Program-made: the position numbers and the translations under genes
Shown: positions 10,950 through 22,181 of the stretch, in pieces
How positions within the stretch are numbered: the stretch's first letter is position 1
How the letters are laid out: every line of letters begins with the position of its first letter
Assembly (NCBI GenBank): GCA_013350335.1
Contig: CM023537.1
Coordinates: forward strand, 51,096,608-51,160,607
Source: Chimonanthus salicifolius
Lineage: Eukaryota > Streptophyta > Magnoliopsida > Laurales > Calycanthaceae
Reading direction: 5' to 3'
Length of the DNA stretch: 64,000 nt
The notes under the pieces: generated by a model
What the model was told of the DNA's origin: nothing
What the model saw: only the letters and a program-made list of their open reading frames with translations
Databases searched by the model: none

Positions 10950-12001
10950 TTTTGGAAAAGGCTAGAGAATTACTTTTTGAAAAAAAAAATTAAACAAAAT
11001 CTAAAGGCACTAAGGGACCTACTTGACGAGCTAAATTCTACCAATAATCGAATGAGTGTCAACTCCTTAAAAAGCATTTATAGAATCTAAAAGTTTCACA
11101 GAAAAGAAAAGTGAATTCCTGAATACGGTGACAACAATCATGTTCTCATTTAAATGCCACATTATAACCCTTTAACCTATTCTAAGTGGAGTTTGTATTA
11201 AATGCTAATGTGCAAATGGGATTCTAAAAGATTTACTGGCACACATAATTTATTATGCGCATGGGCTTCCAACAAAAGAGATAATTTTTTAACACAAATA
11301 TTGAGAAACCAAATAATTACATCATAACATGAAAACTTCTAAGAAAATAAACTACGAAGAACATAATGACAAACCTAATAACAATATATATAATAACACT
11401 TAAAGTCTTAAATATAGTAGGAGACCTAAATCAAATTAAATTCTCTTTTCTCAATCAACACTCCTTTCAAATTAGTGCGAAGATTTCGGTGAAGTCTAAT
11501 TTGAACAATATCTTTTAAAATTTGATAGTTGTAAGACTTTTTTTTTAAGATGTCTGCTAATGGGTTCTTATGCTCCATTGAGATGCAACTGTGTTAAGTG
11601 CAGAATGAAGATTTAAAAGAAAAAAACTATTAATCTCTTTAATTTGCATGAACAATTGGAACACCGATATATCTTGCTTTAGCATATCTTCTTCAGATTG
11701 TGTTGCAAATTTTTGCAGAGGAGCTTCAATCACAATAGAAATCTTTAACTGTAATGATTTTTAAAGTATGTGGAGTCTTCATTTACGTTTGAAGGTATCA
11801 TGTTGAGAAGACTTTCAACTAAAATATTAGCTAATGAATATGAATAGAATTCCTCAACAGTAGTTGTGGTTGATGAAATGATAGAAAAATAGGTGGGTTG
11901 GAACCGACCAGACATAGGATGTATGACATATGAGAGGCAAAGGGTCCCACCAACAACATGGGTATATTCTCATTTCTAATTTGAAGTTGAGTTTAAATTA
12001 C

Positions 12002-12036
<35 letters not shown>

Positions 12037-12370
12037 ATGATGGAAGACTCATGTTATTATGAGAATGATAAAAAGAAGAAAGAAAGTGGAGTGATCCTCA
12101 ACTATCATCTCCAATCAAGAAGAGCCTTAAAGGCACAAAAAAACCACTTAGTCAAAATCTCCATGACCTTTTCTTAGAAGTCTTCTTCCCTACCCTAGCT
12201 ACCATCCTATTGTCGTACCCTAATCTCTCTCTCTCTCTCTCAAAGAGAAATAATGAAGCAAGACTGCAAATGCATGACTGAAGGAGAGAAGCATGAGATT
12301 TCGAATCTTCATGGTAAGACTATCATCAAATGAATAATCATTTCTGCTCATTTGACCTAAAATCTAAGAC
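10950..12370. other. No intact gene; possible decayed Copia 3' end, (AG)n microsatellite
   Basis: Read on the minus strand, about 11590-11440 gives N-P-L-A-D-I-L followed later by K-G-V-L-I-E-K. This vaguely recalls the L-A-D-I-L-T-K and G-G-V-L-E tail of Copia polyproteins, but the match is weak. A perfect (AG)15 run lies at 12005-12034 and a (TC)n run at about 12224-12242. Confidence 0.3.
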
Positions 12371-12374
12371 TCAC

Positions 12375-12540
12375 CCACGTGGTGTAGGTCAGCTGATTAC
12401 CTTTTGATTTAAGAAGTCAGAGATTATGGGTTCAAATTCTTATGGTCTAATCTTAGTGTGATTTAAAGGTAGGAGTCCACTCGTAGGAGTTTTACGCTAC
12501 ATATTGTATGATTTTTCACACTTAAATTTAAAAAAAAAAC
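12375..12540 (+). repeat. tRNA-derived SINE-like repeat
   Basis: The 5' part contains an A-box-like GTGTAGGTCAGCTGATTACC and a B-box-like GGGTTCAAATTC at tRNA-like spacing. An unrelated body and an A-rich tail (about 12528-12538) follow. This is the layout of plant tRNA-derived SINEs. A second copy of the same general type lies at 12632-12791. Confidence 0.55.
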
Positions 12541-12631
12541 TTTAGTATCCCTTCATAATATATACATGACAAGTTCTCCAAGCCTGCACTCTTCAAATGC
12601 TTCCATCTTAAGTTTAAAAAAAAAAAAATCA

Positions 12632-12791
12632 AGTGGGTCTAACTCAACTAGTTGCCTCCGGCCTCAGTAAGTTGGAGGTTGCTGGTTTAAACCCCTTTGG
12701 CCTAACCTTGGTATGCCCTAAGGATAGTGGGCTCACTCGTGGGGTTTTTTCGCTGGGTATCCCGCAGTTTTCCACACATAAATTAAAAAAA
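12632..12791 (+). repeat. tRNA-derived SINE-like repeat
   Basis: An A-box-like GTGGGTCTAACTCAACTAGT and a B-box-like GCTGGTTTAAACCCC lie about 30 bp apart. They are followed by GGGCTCACTCGTGGGG, related to the body of the 12375 copy, and an A-rich tail. It is a SINE-type retroposon rather than a tRNA gene. Confidence 0.6.
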
Positions 12792-12799
12792 AAGAAGTA

Positions 12800-14890
12800 A
12801 ATAAATAAATAATTATAAAACTATCAAATTATTTATTTGTTTAAAATAAAAAACGGAAGAATAGATGAATAGTCATAAAGATTATCAAATTGTTCAAAAC
12901 TTCAAATGCTCAATTCTAAACTATCAAAATAGTGTTACATTAAAGCGGATGGCTGGATATGCAGAGTGTGTTTAATAATAGAATTTGTTTAATAATAGAA
13001 TTGTGAATCCAATCAAATTGAAGTGTTTATTCTTGCAACTTCAAGATTATGAGTTCAAGTCTTATAAATATTAGAATTCCATAGAACCAAATGAAAAAAA
13101 AAAATTAGCAAATTCAAATGCAAATGACAACTCCAGATTGATGAACTCTTGTAATAATAAATCTCATCAAAATTCTTTCTCTATTTTTTTTTTTTTTTTT
13201 AAATAGGATGTATTTGATTTCTACTTATTTCTTTTCATTTGAATTTAAGACTGAAATAGTTTTATGATTTACGCTTATTCCTCATATTTACTCTTAGAGT
13301 GTAAAATATAGTAATTAAAGCTGGAGTCTAAAGCAAAAATCTCATATTTAAACATGAGCTTAACTTTTCCAGACGCACTCATTTAGATACTTCGAAAATG
13401 TGAAATTCATGAATTTATACTTTTATTGCATTAATATTAGCAAAATACAACAATAATCATTCAAAAAATAAAAATATATTAGCAACTAAGCAGATATATT
13501 GTTGAAACATTAAAATTCTTTATCAAATATTCTAACAATTGCTTCATCTTAATCATAATCTTTTCTAGCTATTAAAAAACTTTTAGAAAATAGGCTTTAT
13601 TATAAAAAATAAAAAAAAGATTTAGAAGAATTACAAAACGGCTTGGGCACAAAAAACATAGGTGAGGCACAAAATGAGTATAGAGTTTAAGCGAGAGTTA
13701 AGTACAATTAAAGTACATTTAACTACTGCGATATAGAATAATTAACTCATTTAAGAAATGAGTCGTGAATATGAAATCTGTATCTTTTTAAATAGAATTG
13801 CTTCAAATAAAATAATCGATTAAATCAAAAGTTCCCAAGTCTAGTTTGTACATTATATAGCTCAAGTTTGTTTATTTTTTTAGTTTGCTAATATAATATT
13901 CTGAATAATAGCACTTTTAGCTAACTTTGTGATAATAATTCCAAGTTCTAGACCAACACTAGTTTCGCTCGTAGTCAACTCAGATGGATTGAATCTAAGT
14001 CAAATTAAACTCAATGGAGACTTTTTAATCTTTGATAATACATAACATAGATTAAGCCTTGTGACAACTGCCATTATTGAGAATTCATTAAAGAATCAGC
14101 TGATTGAGGAGTTGAATAGGCTCTTGATGCAAGACAATTTTATGCAATAAGCACGCCATTTGACCAGTAGGTCTGGTCTTTCTTGGAGAGCACTACTGAT
14201 GTTAGATTCATGGAAAATTTGTCAGAAATTTGCTTTAAAAAGAGAGAGTTTTAAGTTCGATTTTTACTCTATTTCAAAAGACCTCTATGTATAAAGTTAC
14301 CCGGTGTGTGAGGGTAAGAAGGATTTCATGTGTTCTAAGAATTAGTTTGGTGCTCGAAGAGATCTAGACAATTTAATCTTAAAAAAAACTCTCAACCAAA
14401 ATTCGTCTCCTGCTAGCTCGATTTTAATAATGTAAAAGAGTGACTTGGACTAATCTTTTGTTAAGAAAGCCAAATTTAATTAGGTACTTATATTTTTAAG
14501 GATCTAAGATAGAGTTTTAGAAAGAGGTAATTGTAGAATTGAGATTTTTTAAAGATATTTTAGTAGAAAAATAGGACAAAAGGCTCTTTTGCAGATTTTG
14601 TAATTGACAAAATAGTCATCTGAACCCCTTTTATAAGTGAGATATGAGAATGTTTTTTCTCTTTTACGTATTTCTTTTATAAAGAAACCCCCCATTTTTC
14701 TCTCCCTGTATTAGTAGAAATACCTTTTCTTCCCCTCACCACCAAAACACGATAATCTGTTCTTTGTTTATGAATTTGGACTGGTGTTCATTTTGTTTTA
14801 AGTTTGGATTACACTTTCTCTTTATCACAATAAAATGTTGGCTGAAATTCATTTTAGAGACATATCCATGTATCGATGAATGTATGTCTC
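12800..14890. other. No gene seen; AT-rich, SINE-like scraps
   Basis: AT-rich with frequent stops in all frames. Short SINE-like scraps (for example the AAGTTCGATTTTTACTC area near 14250) recur near 58790. Confidence 0.45.
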
Positions 14891-14895
14891 AATTA

Positions 14896-15252
14896 GGGCT
14901 GAAACTCGGATGGATTAAGTAGGGTTGTAATAAATCCAACATAACTCATATCAAAATTTATTGAACCTGACCCGACTCGATCCGAATTATTCAACCCGAC
15001 CGAACTCAAATTTTTAACCCGACTCAACCTGAATGCTGACCGGACCCAACCCGACCCGAGTTTCAACCATAATCACTACTGATGCACTCGAGTTAAGTTG
15101 GGTTGGGTTGATTTTAAATTTTTTAACCCATCTCAACTCGAATTTCATAACGGGTTTTTTTCCCAACCCGACCCGATCCGACCAAAAATATACAACTAGA
15201 TAACCCAAATTTACTGGTTTCTTGAGTTGGGTCATGCGTGTCGGGTCCCCTA
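14896..15252. mobile_element. GGGTCGGGT-type MITE
   Basis: It starts GGGCTGAAACTCGGATGG and carries the family body: GACCCGACTCGATCCG on one side, TTGGGTTGGGTTGATTTT in the middle and GAGTTGGGTCATGCG towards the end. The right terminus is worn. The best-preserved copy is at 20408-20762. Confidence 0.6.
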
Positions 15253-16139
15253 GTCTCAATATTATAAGTGCTCGGCATTTTAATTATAAAATTGCAACTT
15301 TGAGTCTGCTTCAAATAGAAAATTGATTTATAATTTTCTTCAAATTGAATTATAAATACTAACATATATGGAAAGAGTAATTGTGATGATGAGAATGACG
15401 TCGAATGATAACTATATTTTGAGTATTAGAATGAAAACATGCGTGTAATGAGAAATTATCTCCTGTGAACTGGTTCACAACAATTTTTTGCAAACTTTCG
15501 ATAATAATCTTTGAATGTGAATATTGACAAAATTTAAGAATTGAAAGTCTGGCTTTTTCTTGATAAGTCCATACTAATTTTGTGAACCCATTCAGAACTT
15601 TCTTCGAATCCAGTCCCATTCACAATATTAAGGGCTAAATTTTTCCTCTTATGTTCTCTGTTTTCTTAGGAATTACCACCACAAGGCCATGCATTGCTGT
15701 TGGGTTTCTTTGTTGAATATGGTTCGAATCATTTGCTGTTTGCAATTGCTACTGGAGCTGTATCAGACAGTTGCCAGAATTCCATTGCTGCAGACAATAG
15801 AGACAAGATCAACAGATCAAAACCAGCCAACCTTTCAATTAAAGACAAGTTCCAAAAGCCCAAATGCCTGGAATTGTCGAGGGAAAAGGCAACACAAGAT
15901 TTTCAAAGAAAATCCAAAAAACACATAGAAAAACAGATTTTGACCCTTCCTTTCTTTTCATACTTTATGTCATGTACAATGCAGAAGATCCCATGAAAGA
16001 AAAAAAAAAAAAACAGTCAAGGTGAGAAAGCGCAGGGCCTTCTGTTATCATGAAAATATGAAATCATATGAAAACAGAGGCCTTTCTAATCAATTATCCA
16101 AGTTTTCAGGATGGTTGGGATTGATTTTAAATGACAAAG
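15253..16139. other. YUCCA 3' flank; no gene seen
   Basis: Sequence downstream of the YUCCA stop codon, which probably includes its 3' UTR. A 100-codon plus-strand frame at 15694-15996 has no recognisable domain. Confidence 0.4.
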
Positions 16140-18628
16140 TTATTTTTTTTCTATTGGATTTTCCATTGCGATGTGGCGAGCAATGTTTATGGCATCAGCT
16201 GTAGCGCCAAGAAGGCCTTTTCCAGTGAATCCTACACAGTAGAGCCCATATTTCCCTTTCCATCCATTGGGAAATGGGATTTGGGGCTTGCCATCCTCAC
16301 CAAAAAAATCAGATTCCTGTTGATTTAAAATAGCCCATCAAAAAAGGAACAAATAATCATTAATTGGAAATATATGTTTAAAGAATAATATCAGTAGATA
16401 ACTGAGGCCCATACACTGATCTTTTAAAACCCAAAATTTGGGTAGGCCTTTAAAGAATGTTGATAATTCTTGTTCTCTTTTAGTTTCATTTTGCATGTGA
16501 TTTTCAATTCTTTTTATGGGAAGTCCAAACATCTGTTAAGACTCTGTGTCCAGCTCAAAAGGTTAGCTTGACAAGTGGAGTGATCCAAGTCCCTTGTAAG
16601 TTTCTAAATCTCCTTCTTCACAACCAATGTGGGACTCATTCGCTGCCCAACGATACTACTCTACAATTTCAACCTTTTTAATCCCAAAGAGAAATATGTT
16701 TTACTTATCGGTTCATATGAGTAACCTATTGATTATAACACTAATGGTTGTTAAGCTCTATAGAACCTGATCATCAAAGAGATGTATTGTCAATCCAGTC
16801 GTGGGTCCTCCGAGTCTATTTTTTTTATTGGATGACAATTTTATAGTTTCACGTGGCGTCTTATGTAAACCTTAATTAGGACAGTATATATGATCGTTTT
16901 GTGAAAGAGAACGTAGAATATCTATAATGAGACCCGTCTGTTCTTTATTTTGTCTTTGAGCATAGCGGATTAGTTTGAATGCCGTAGATATATCGAAAGA
17001 GAATTATGTAAATCTTCGTAGATATATCGAAAGGGAATTATGTAAATCTTTGTGTTGCGGTTTACTTCTCTTTGTTGATTTCTCTTTTCTATTTTCTGAT
17101 ATTTCTCCCAACTAAGGGCCATTGCAATAACAAGGAATAAATAATGATAAAGTTAACAGAAACAAGATCGGTTTTTAAAAAAAAAAAAATTCCCTCTGTT
17201 TTTTCTATATGGATGAGAAAATAAACCAAAAACTGAATGAATGAAAGCTTTTATCTTTGAAGTTCTTAATTATCAGGATTAGTACCTTGAGCCAGGAGGG
17301 AACATTGCTCTTGTACCCAGTTGCAAAGACAAGTGAATCAAATTCCATTTCTCTTCCATCAATCAATTTAGCTCCACTTCTTGTCAGGGATTCCACTTCT
17401 GGAATTATCTGTGGTTGGTCAAAACAAAAATGGCAACGAAACTGAAATTCGGAGAGTTTTTTTGAAAAAAATGTAGAAAGGAATAAACCCCTAATAAAAC
17501 CCTTCAATAAGAAAAACTAAAAATGAGGAAAATTTGTGGCTTTCTACCTTGATTCTTCCACTTTTAATGTAGGCAAGAGTTCCCACATCCAATACTGGTG
17601 TTTTCCCTGTTGTGTTCTTTAGCTCAATGGGCCCTATTTTAGGCCTTTTTAGCCCATATTTTTCAGTGTCTCCAAGCACTTTTTTTGAGACTATCAATAG
17701 AAATCTATCGACCAATTTCAGTGGAAACCACTTCAAGAGTTTCATTGCCAATCCAAATGTAGACATCCCAAACATCTCCCTTGGAAGAATATGTACCTGA
17801 AAATGGAAGAAACAAATAAAAATATAAACATAAAACTGATTGAAAATCGATTAAAGTTAAAGGCCTAGTTCATATTGCCGTGTTTGAACTCCAAATCCAA
17901 ATTTTTAACAAGTTTGTTGATCAAAGTTTGCAATGTGAACGTACGCTGCTCCTTACTGCCATGAATGGTGTTGCGCCATGTTTGCAGAGATCGAAGCAAA
18001 CCTCCATGCCCGAATTCCCGGAACCGATCACCAACACCTTCTTCCCTCTGTAGTCCTCGCCGGTCTTGTAATCCGCTGAATGCACCACCTTGTTCTTCTT
18101 CCTATCTGAAAACGCTTCGATTCCACGTAACTTCGGCACAACTGGGTCGGCATTCTCACCGGTGGCCACAACCAGCCACCGTGAAATGAACTCGACCGAG
18201 TTGCCAAATTCAGCTCTTGTGTTACTGGCAATGACTCGCCAGGCAGAGAACGTGGGGTCGAAGCGGGCACTGGTGACCTTGTGGCAGAAGAGGGGTCGGA
18301 GGGAGAAGAAGTGGGCATAGGAGATGAGGTAGGAGAGGAATTGGTGTTTGGAGGGGTAATTTGGAAAATGTGGGGGGAAAGGGAGGTGGGGAAGCTGGCA
18401 GAAATGCTTGGGAAGGTGAAGACAGAGCCGGTCGTAGGTGTGGTAATGCCACAGGGGGGCGATTGTGTCCGACTTCTCGAGGATGATACACGGAAGGGAA
18501 TGCAGGCGAAGGGAGGCCGCCACGGCAAGGCCCGATGGGCCAGCTCCGACGATAATTGCTCCATTGACCCTTACTCTCGTTGAATGTTGAGTAGTAGGAC
18601 TGGTGGTGGTGGTGGTGCTCTCCTCCAT
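16140..18628 (-). CDS. YUC: YUCCA-type flavin monooxygenase (auxin biosynthesis), four exons
   Basis: Exons on the minus strand are 18628-17945, 17796-17548, 17408-17286 and 16316-16140. All junctions are GT-AG, every exon is a whole number of codons, and the protein has 410 residues, normal for YUCCAs. The family converts indole-3-pyruvate to indole-3-acetic acid using FAD and NADPH. Visible signatures are G-A-G-P-S-G (28-33, FAD), a C-L-H-L-P-K block after [12 protein letters not shown] (202-209, NADPH), V-H-I-L-P-R-E at the exon 1/2 joint, F-A-T-G-Y (339-343) and a C-terminal G-L-Y-C-V-G-F segment. I chose the ATG at 18628; the frame opens slightly upstream but only with TTG. Introns 1 and 2 are 148 and 139 bp. 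Intron 3 is 969 bp and contains an LTR-like repeat. A CT-rich tract just upstream is probably 5' leader. I cannot assign the YUC number. Confidence 0.93.
16534..17112 (+). mobile_element. Solo-LTR-like insertion in YUCCA intron 3
   Basis: The segment starts TGTTAAGACTCTGTGTCC and carries AATGTGGGACTC and a TATATATG box. It runs to a CTCCCAAC end, an LTR-like layout on the plus strand. It shares its 3' half with 10636-10945. A 34-bp unit (CGTAGATATATCGAAAG...) is duplicated in tandem at about 16984-17051. No target duplication is evident, and the TG...CA ends are imperfect. Confidence 0.45.
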
Positions 18629-18659
18629 TAGTCTTCCCCTGTTTTTCCTCCACAAGCTG

Positions 18660-18690
18660 TAGTTTGCTCTCTCTCTCTCTCTCTTCTACT
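18660..18690. repeat. (CT)n tract in the probable YUCCA 5' leader
   Basis: CT-rich microsatellite about 35-60 bp upstream of the YUCCA ATG. On the transcribed strand it is GA-rich, common in plant core promoters and leaders. Confidence 0.6.
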
Positions 18691-19289
18691 TCTCATTCAC
18701 CAATCACCACATGGTAATTGATAATTTCTTTATAATTGCGTCATGTTTGAGACTTGGAGCAGTTCACAAGTTGATCTTTCTGTTTCTGGGTGCAGGTTTT
18801 TGGTTTGAGTTTGTCTTTCTCTCTGTATCTATATTCAAATATTCGAGCTCTATGGTTTTACAGCAAGAGCCATAACTGCTGCTACTGCTCCTACTGCTCC
18901 TACTTGCTAACTTCGATAGATACCGTAGTTTATTAATTATAATTTTTCTGGAACTGTTGGGTCATTGGCTCTCTGGTGCAGTCGAGCTTTGAGGATGAGA
19001 AGGAATATTAATAAGGAGTGAGGAGTGAAAGTTTGTGAAATGTGAATGCGTGTGTGTAGGGAGTATTTGTTAATGGGAGTATTTATTATACTTCTCATGC
19101 ACGCGTGTTGTTGCTGCTGCTGCTTCTCTCTCCCTCCACTCTTAAAAGATGATCTCCAGATTGCAGAGCTTTCATTTCTTAGAGACTGTTTTTCAAATTT
19201 CACAACATGCGTACTAATTATTAGTCTAGGTAAGCTAATGGATGATGCTATTAAAAAAGGATTAGTTGATATAAGGTTTTAAGATTGGA
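18691..19289. other. Region upstream of YUCCA; no gene seen
   Basis: Presumed YUCCA promoter. I could not identify a convincing TATA box. A plus-strand frame at 19046-19282 encodes a run of Cys from a TGC/TGT repeat and has no known domain. Confidence 0.4.
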
Positions 19290-19292
19290 TTA

Positions 19293-19506
19293 GGGGTAAC
19301 CATTCTCCCATGGATATCTTATGTAATTCGACACGGATGTTACTATATTATCCATTTTGCCCTTCGAACCTGCTCGCCAAACCCTTCGAATTGGCTCGCC
19401 GGATCACCGACCGGACCATGCTTTCGTACGGCAATAACGGTAAAATGGGCAATACCCTAAATCCGATGTCTCATTATACAAAATGTCTCTGGGAGGATCG
19501 TTACCC
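19293..19506. mobile_element. Fold-back MITE with TTA duplication (PIF/Harbinger-like)
   Basis: The left arm (GGGGTAACCATTCTCCCATG) and the complement of the right arm (GGGTAACGATCCTCCCAGAG) are inverted copies. TTA flanks both sides (19290-19292 and 19507-19509), the usual PIF/Harbinger target duplication. The centre is GC-rich with TTCGAA and GGCTCGCC words. The element is related to 4959-5117. Confidence 0.65.
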
Positions 19507-20407
19507 TTAGATTAGAGGTAGAGTTTATCATATACATGAGGCTTGAGAGTGATTTTGTGCATATTACCAAAAAGAAATGATTCAATTTGTTTGCTGCACC
19601 TTTTTCCCTCGATCATTTGTCTTGAGATATTGACATATGATATTTTTTCAAAATCTTATAAATTATATAATTTGAATGTTATTTATTAGATATATCAATA
19701 ATACAAAAATATTTTTTATTTTTAAATATAACGTCATAAAAATAGATGATTGAATATTTTTAAATACAACTGAGGTAGTATTAAATCCCTTTTTATGCTG
19801 CAAAAGCATAATATTTTAATTTTAAATATTTTTTATAATAAAATAATTGCTTTTTAAATTAAATAAGTTGGTGAGTTTTATCAAATTTAAAGAACCAATT
19901 TAACACTTTTAGTTTTCAATTTTGTACTATGATTTTACGACTCTCAGATCTACAACCATCAATTATAAGGATGTTCTTAGTAAGATGTTACCTTCAATTT
20001 AAAATTTTGATTTATTCACTTACATTTTTTTTATATAAAATGAGGTGGTTCTTATATCTTTTCATGTACATGTCACCCTTCTCGTGGTGGAATTCCTTCT
20101 TATATTACAACCAAGAGTTTACAAATCCCTATGATAAATTTGTTTGCCTCGATACATTTTCAGGTGGGCCCACTGGTATAGGAGGCTGATTATGATAAGT
20201 ATCATTCATCAAGGATGGGGTCGAATTGGTTGAGTTATTGTACAATCAAATCTGGTGATTCTGTAGCAGATGTGCCACAACAATAACATTCATGCTGGTT
20301 CCATCCCAAGGAATTATTAAAGAGACAAAAATGGTCAGTGGTGGAGGCAGATTGGCTTATGACGTGGGTCCAATTCTTGTATGGTCACCATCTACAATGC
20401 ATAACTT

Positions 20408-20762
20408 GGGCTGCAACTCGGGTCGGGCGGGTCGAGTTTCTTAAAACCCAATCTAACCCGAGTTGATATATATGGAGCCTGACCCGACCCGATCCGAATT
20501 CTCAACCCGAACTCTAGAATCCGACCCAACTCGAATTCTAACCCGACCAGCATTCTGAACTCATTTTAGCCTAATTTTATCTGGGCTAGGTCGGATCAGG
20601 TTAACTTGTAAAATCCTCAATCTGGACCGACTTGAATTTCATGTGCATTTTTATCTTCTCAACCCGATCCAACCCGCTGGCCCGAAATTCTTGACCTGAC
20701 CTGCATGATTTCTCGGGTTGGGTCATGCGGGTCGGGCCAAAACCCGATCCGAGTTGCAGCCC
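20408..20762. mobile_element. GGGTCGGGT-type MITE, best-preserved copy
   Basis: The terminal inverted repeats are nearly perfect: GGGCTGCAACTCGGGTCGGG at the left, and GGGCTGCAACTCGGATCGGG reading in from the right. The 355-bp body is a series of GGGTCGGGT, TCGGATCAGG and AACCCGA words. It has no coding capacity and I see no clean target duplication. This copy defines the ends of the family seen at 1515, 10395, 14896, 46598 and 47702. Confidence 0.75.
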
Positions 20763-21019
20763 TATACATGTGCATGGGAATCTTCTCTCTCTAAATGATA
20801 TTTTTAATTTGATTAATAATCTACTTACATTGGAGTTCCCTATTAATAATTAGGAAGATTTGTTCTAGTCTTATAATTCTCTTTTCAACAGAGTAGGACG
20901 GAGATGCACCCTGTCATATTGGAAGAGTGATTTAATGTTAAAGAATATAGTTGAAAATGACTTAACATTATTGATAATTAAATTGTTCTAATAGAAAATA
21001 ATTTTTTTTAAAAAAAAAC

Positions 21020-21180
21020 TTATTTTAGATAGTTAGGACATGTAAGTAGAAGATGTGAGACAACTACATTACATAGAGACAAGAGAATACAAATTGCAAG
21101 TGAAAAGAATACCGATAGACCACTCAAAATATGGACGGAAGAGATAAAAAAGAAAGGTTGTTGATATTAAATATGGAATA
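21020..21180 (+). pseudogene. LINE 3'-end fragment
   Basis: One plus frame reads L-G-H-V-S-R-R, then R-P-L-K-I-W-T-E-E-I-K-K-K, with a charged stretch between. This resembles the tail of plant RTE-type LINE polyproteins (W-F-G-H-V-x-R-R ... G-R-P ... K-K-D). It is short and isolated. Confidence 0.35.
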
Positions 21181-21686
21181 GACCAGAGATTTTGAACATT
21201 TGAATACTTTCTATAATTTTTTGTGCAAGCTTAAAAACATGGGAAAAAGGATGAACACTTAGCAGCTCTGAGATTTTGTGCTGGAGTTTAGTTACCATAA
21301 ATACAATGAAGATGTGCCTAACATGGATATCATGTACATTTCTTGTCAACAAACTCCAAATGAAGGAAATCCCCTAATTTTGTAGGTGTTCACAGGCTGC
21401 TTATGTTCTATAGAAGTTCGAACCTATTTATATATATAGAAGTCCAAGTTCGTCCTGAGCAATTGGACTTTGTAGGTTAAACTTGAAGTCCAAGTCCATC
21501 TATTTGAGACTATTAAAAAATCTAACTGTTAAGATTGAAAGTAAACATGTTTTGATCATTAAGATTAAGTGGGAAGAATTTGAATTTTGAATTTAAATTT
21601 AAAAGAATTACTTCATCATTTAAATCTAAACAATTATTTTTCTATAAAATTAATTTTAAAATATAGAAACCGGATTACGTGTACAT

Positions 21687-22052
21687 GAGAGGTCAAAAAT
21701 TCGGCCGAACCGAGATTTCGGCTGAATTTTCATATTGGCCGAGATCTCAGGCGAATTCTTTTTCTCCCTTCAATTTTTTTTTTTGGAAATCTCGGTGGCT
21801 TTTTTTTGGAAAAAATCATTTAAAAAAATAAAAAAGGATGTTTTAAAAAACATTAAAAAAATATAAATATTGAATTAGATATCAGCTCGAGCCCACAACC
21901 GATATTTTTTTTAAAAAAAAAAAGAAAAAGAAATCGGCCTATATTCAGCCGAGATCTCGGCCCTTATCGGTCGATTTTTTTTTTCTCTAGCCGATACTTA
22001 TCGTATCGGCCGAGACATCTCGGCCTTCAGAAAACCAAGATTTAGACCCTTG
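21687..22052. mobile_element. hAT-like fold-back MITE of the TATCGGCCGATA family
   Basis: 366 bp with inverted ends (GAGAGGTCAAAAATTCGG at the left, CAAGGGTCTAAATCTTGG read from the right). The flanks GTGTACAT (21679-21686) and GTCTACAC (22053-22060) match at 6 of 8 positions, fitting a worn 8-bp hAT duplication. Arms rich in TCGGCCGA surround an A/T-run core. It lies 129 bp left of the 2-kb relative. Confidence 0.6.
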
Positions 22053-22181
22053 GTCTACACTTACACACATAAAATAGCTAAATGAGCTGAAAAGCCCAAT
22101 GAGCTTTCATGAGCTTCTTGCAAGGACCCGAGCCTAATTGTTTATATAAACGGGTCAAGAGTTTAGCCCTGCTGGCCCAGG

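Noticed and set aside
12632..12720. Functional tRNA gene
   Set aside because: A- and B-box-like words are present, but the cloverleaf stems do not pair and a SINE body with an A tail follows.
15694..15996. 100-codon plus-strand frame downstream of YUCCA
   Set aside because: No domain, and it probably overlaps the YUCCA 3' UTR on the other strand.
17921..18655. 244-codon single frame as the whole YUCCA exon 1 gene product
   Set aside because: It begins at TTG and reads through the splice donor at 17944; the conserved V-H-I-L-P-R-E motif requires splicing.
19046..19282. Possible secreted Cys-rich small peptide
   Set aside because: The Cys run comes from a (TGC/TGT)n repeat; there is no spaced Cys pattern or known family.
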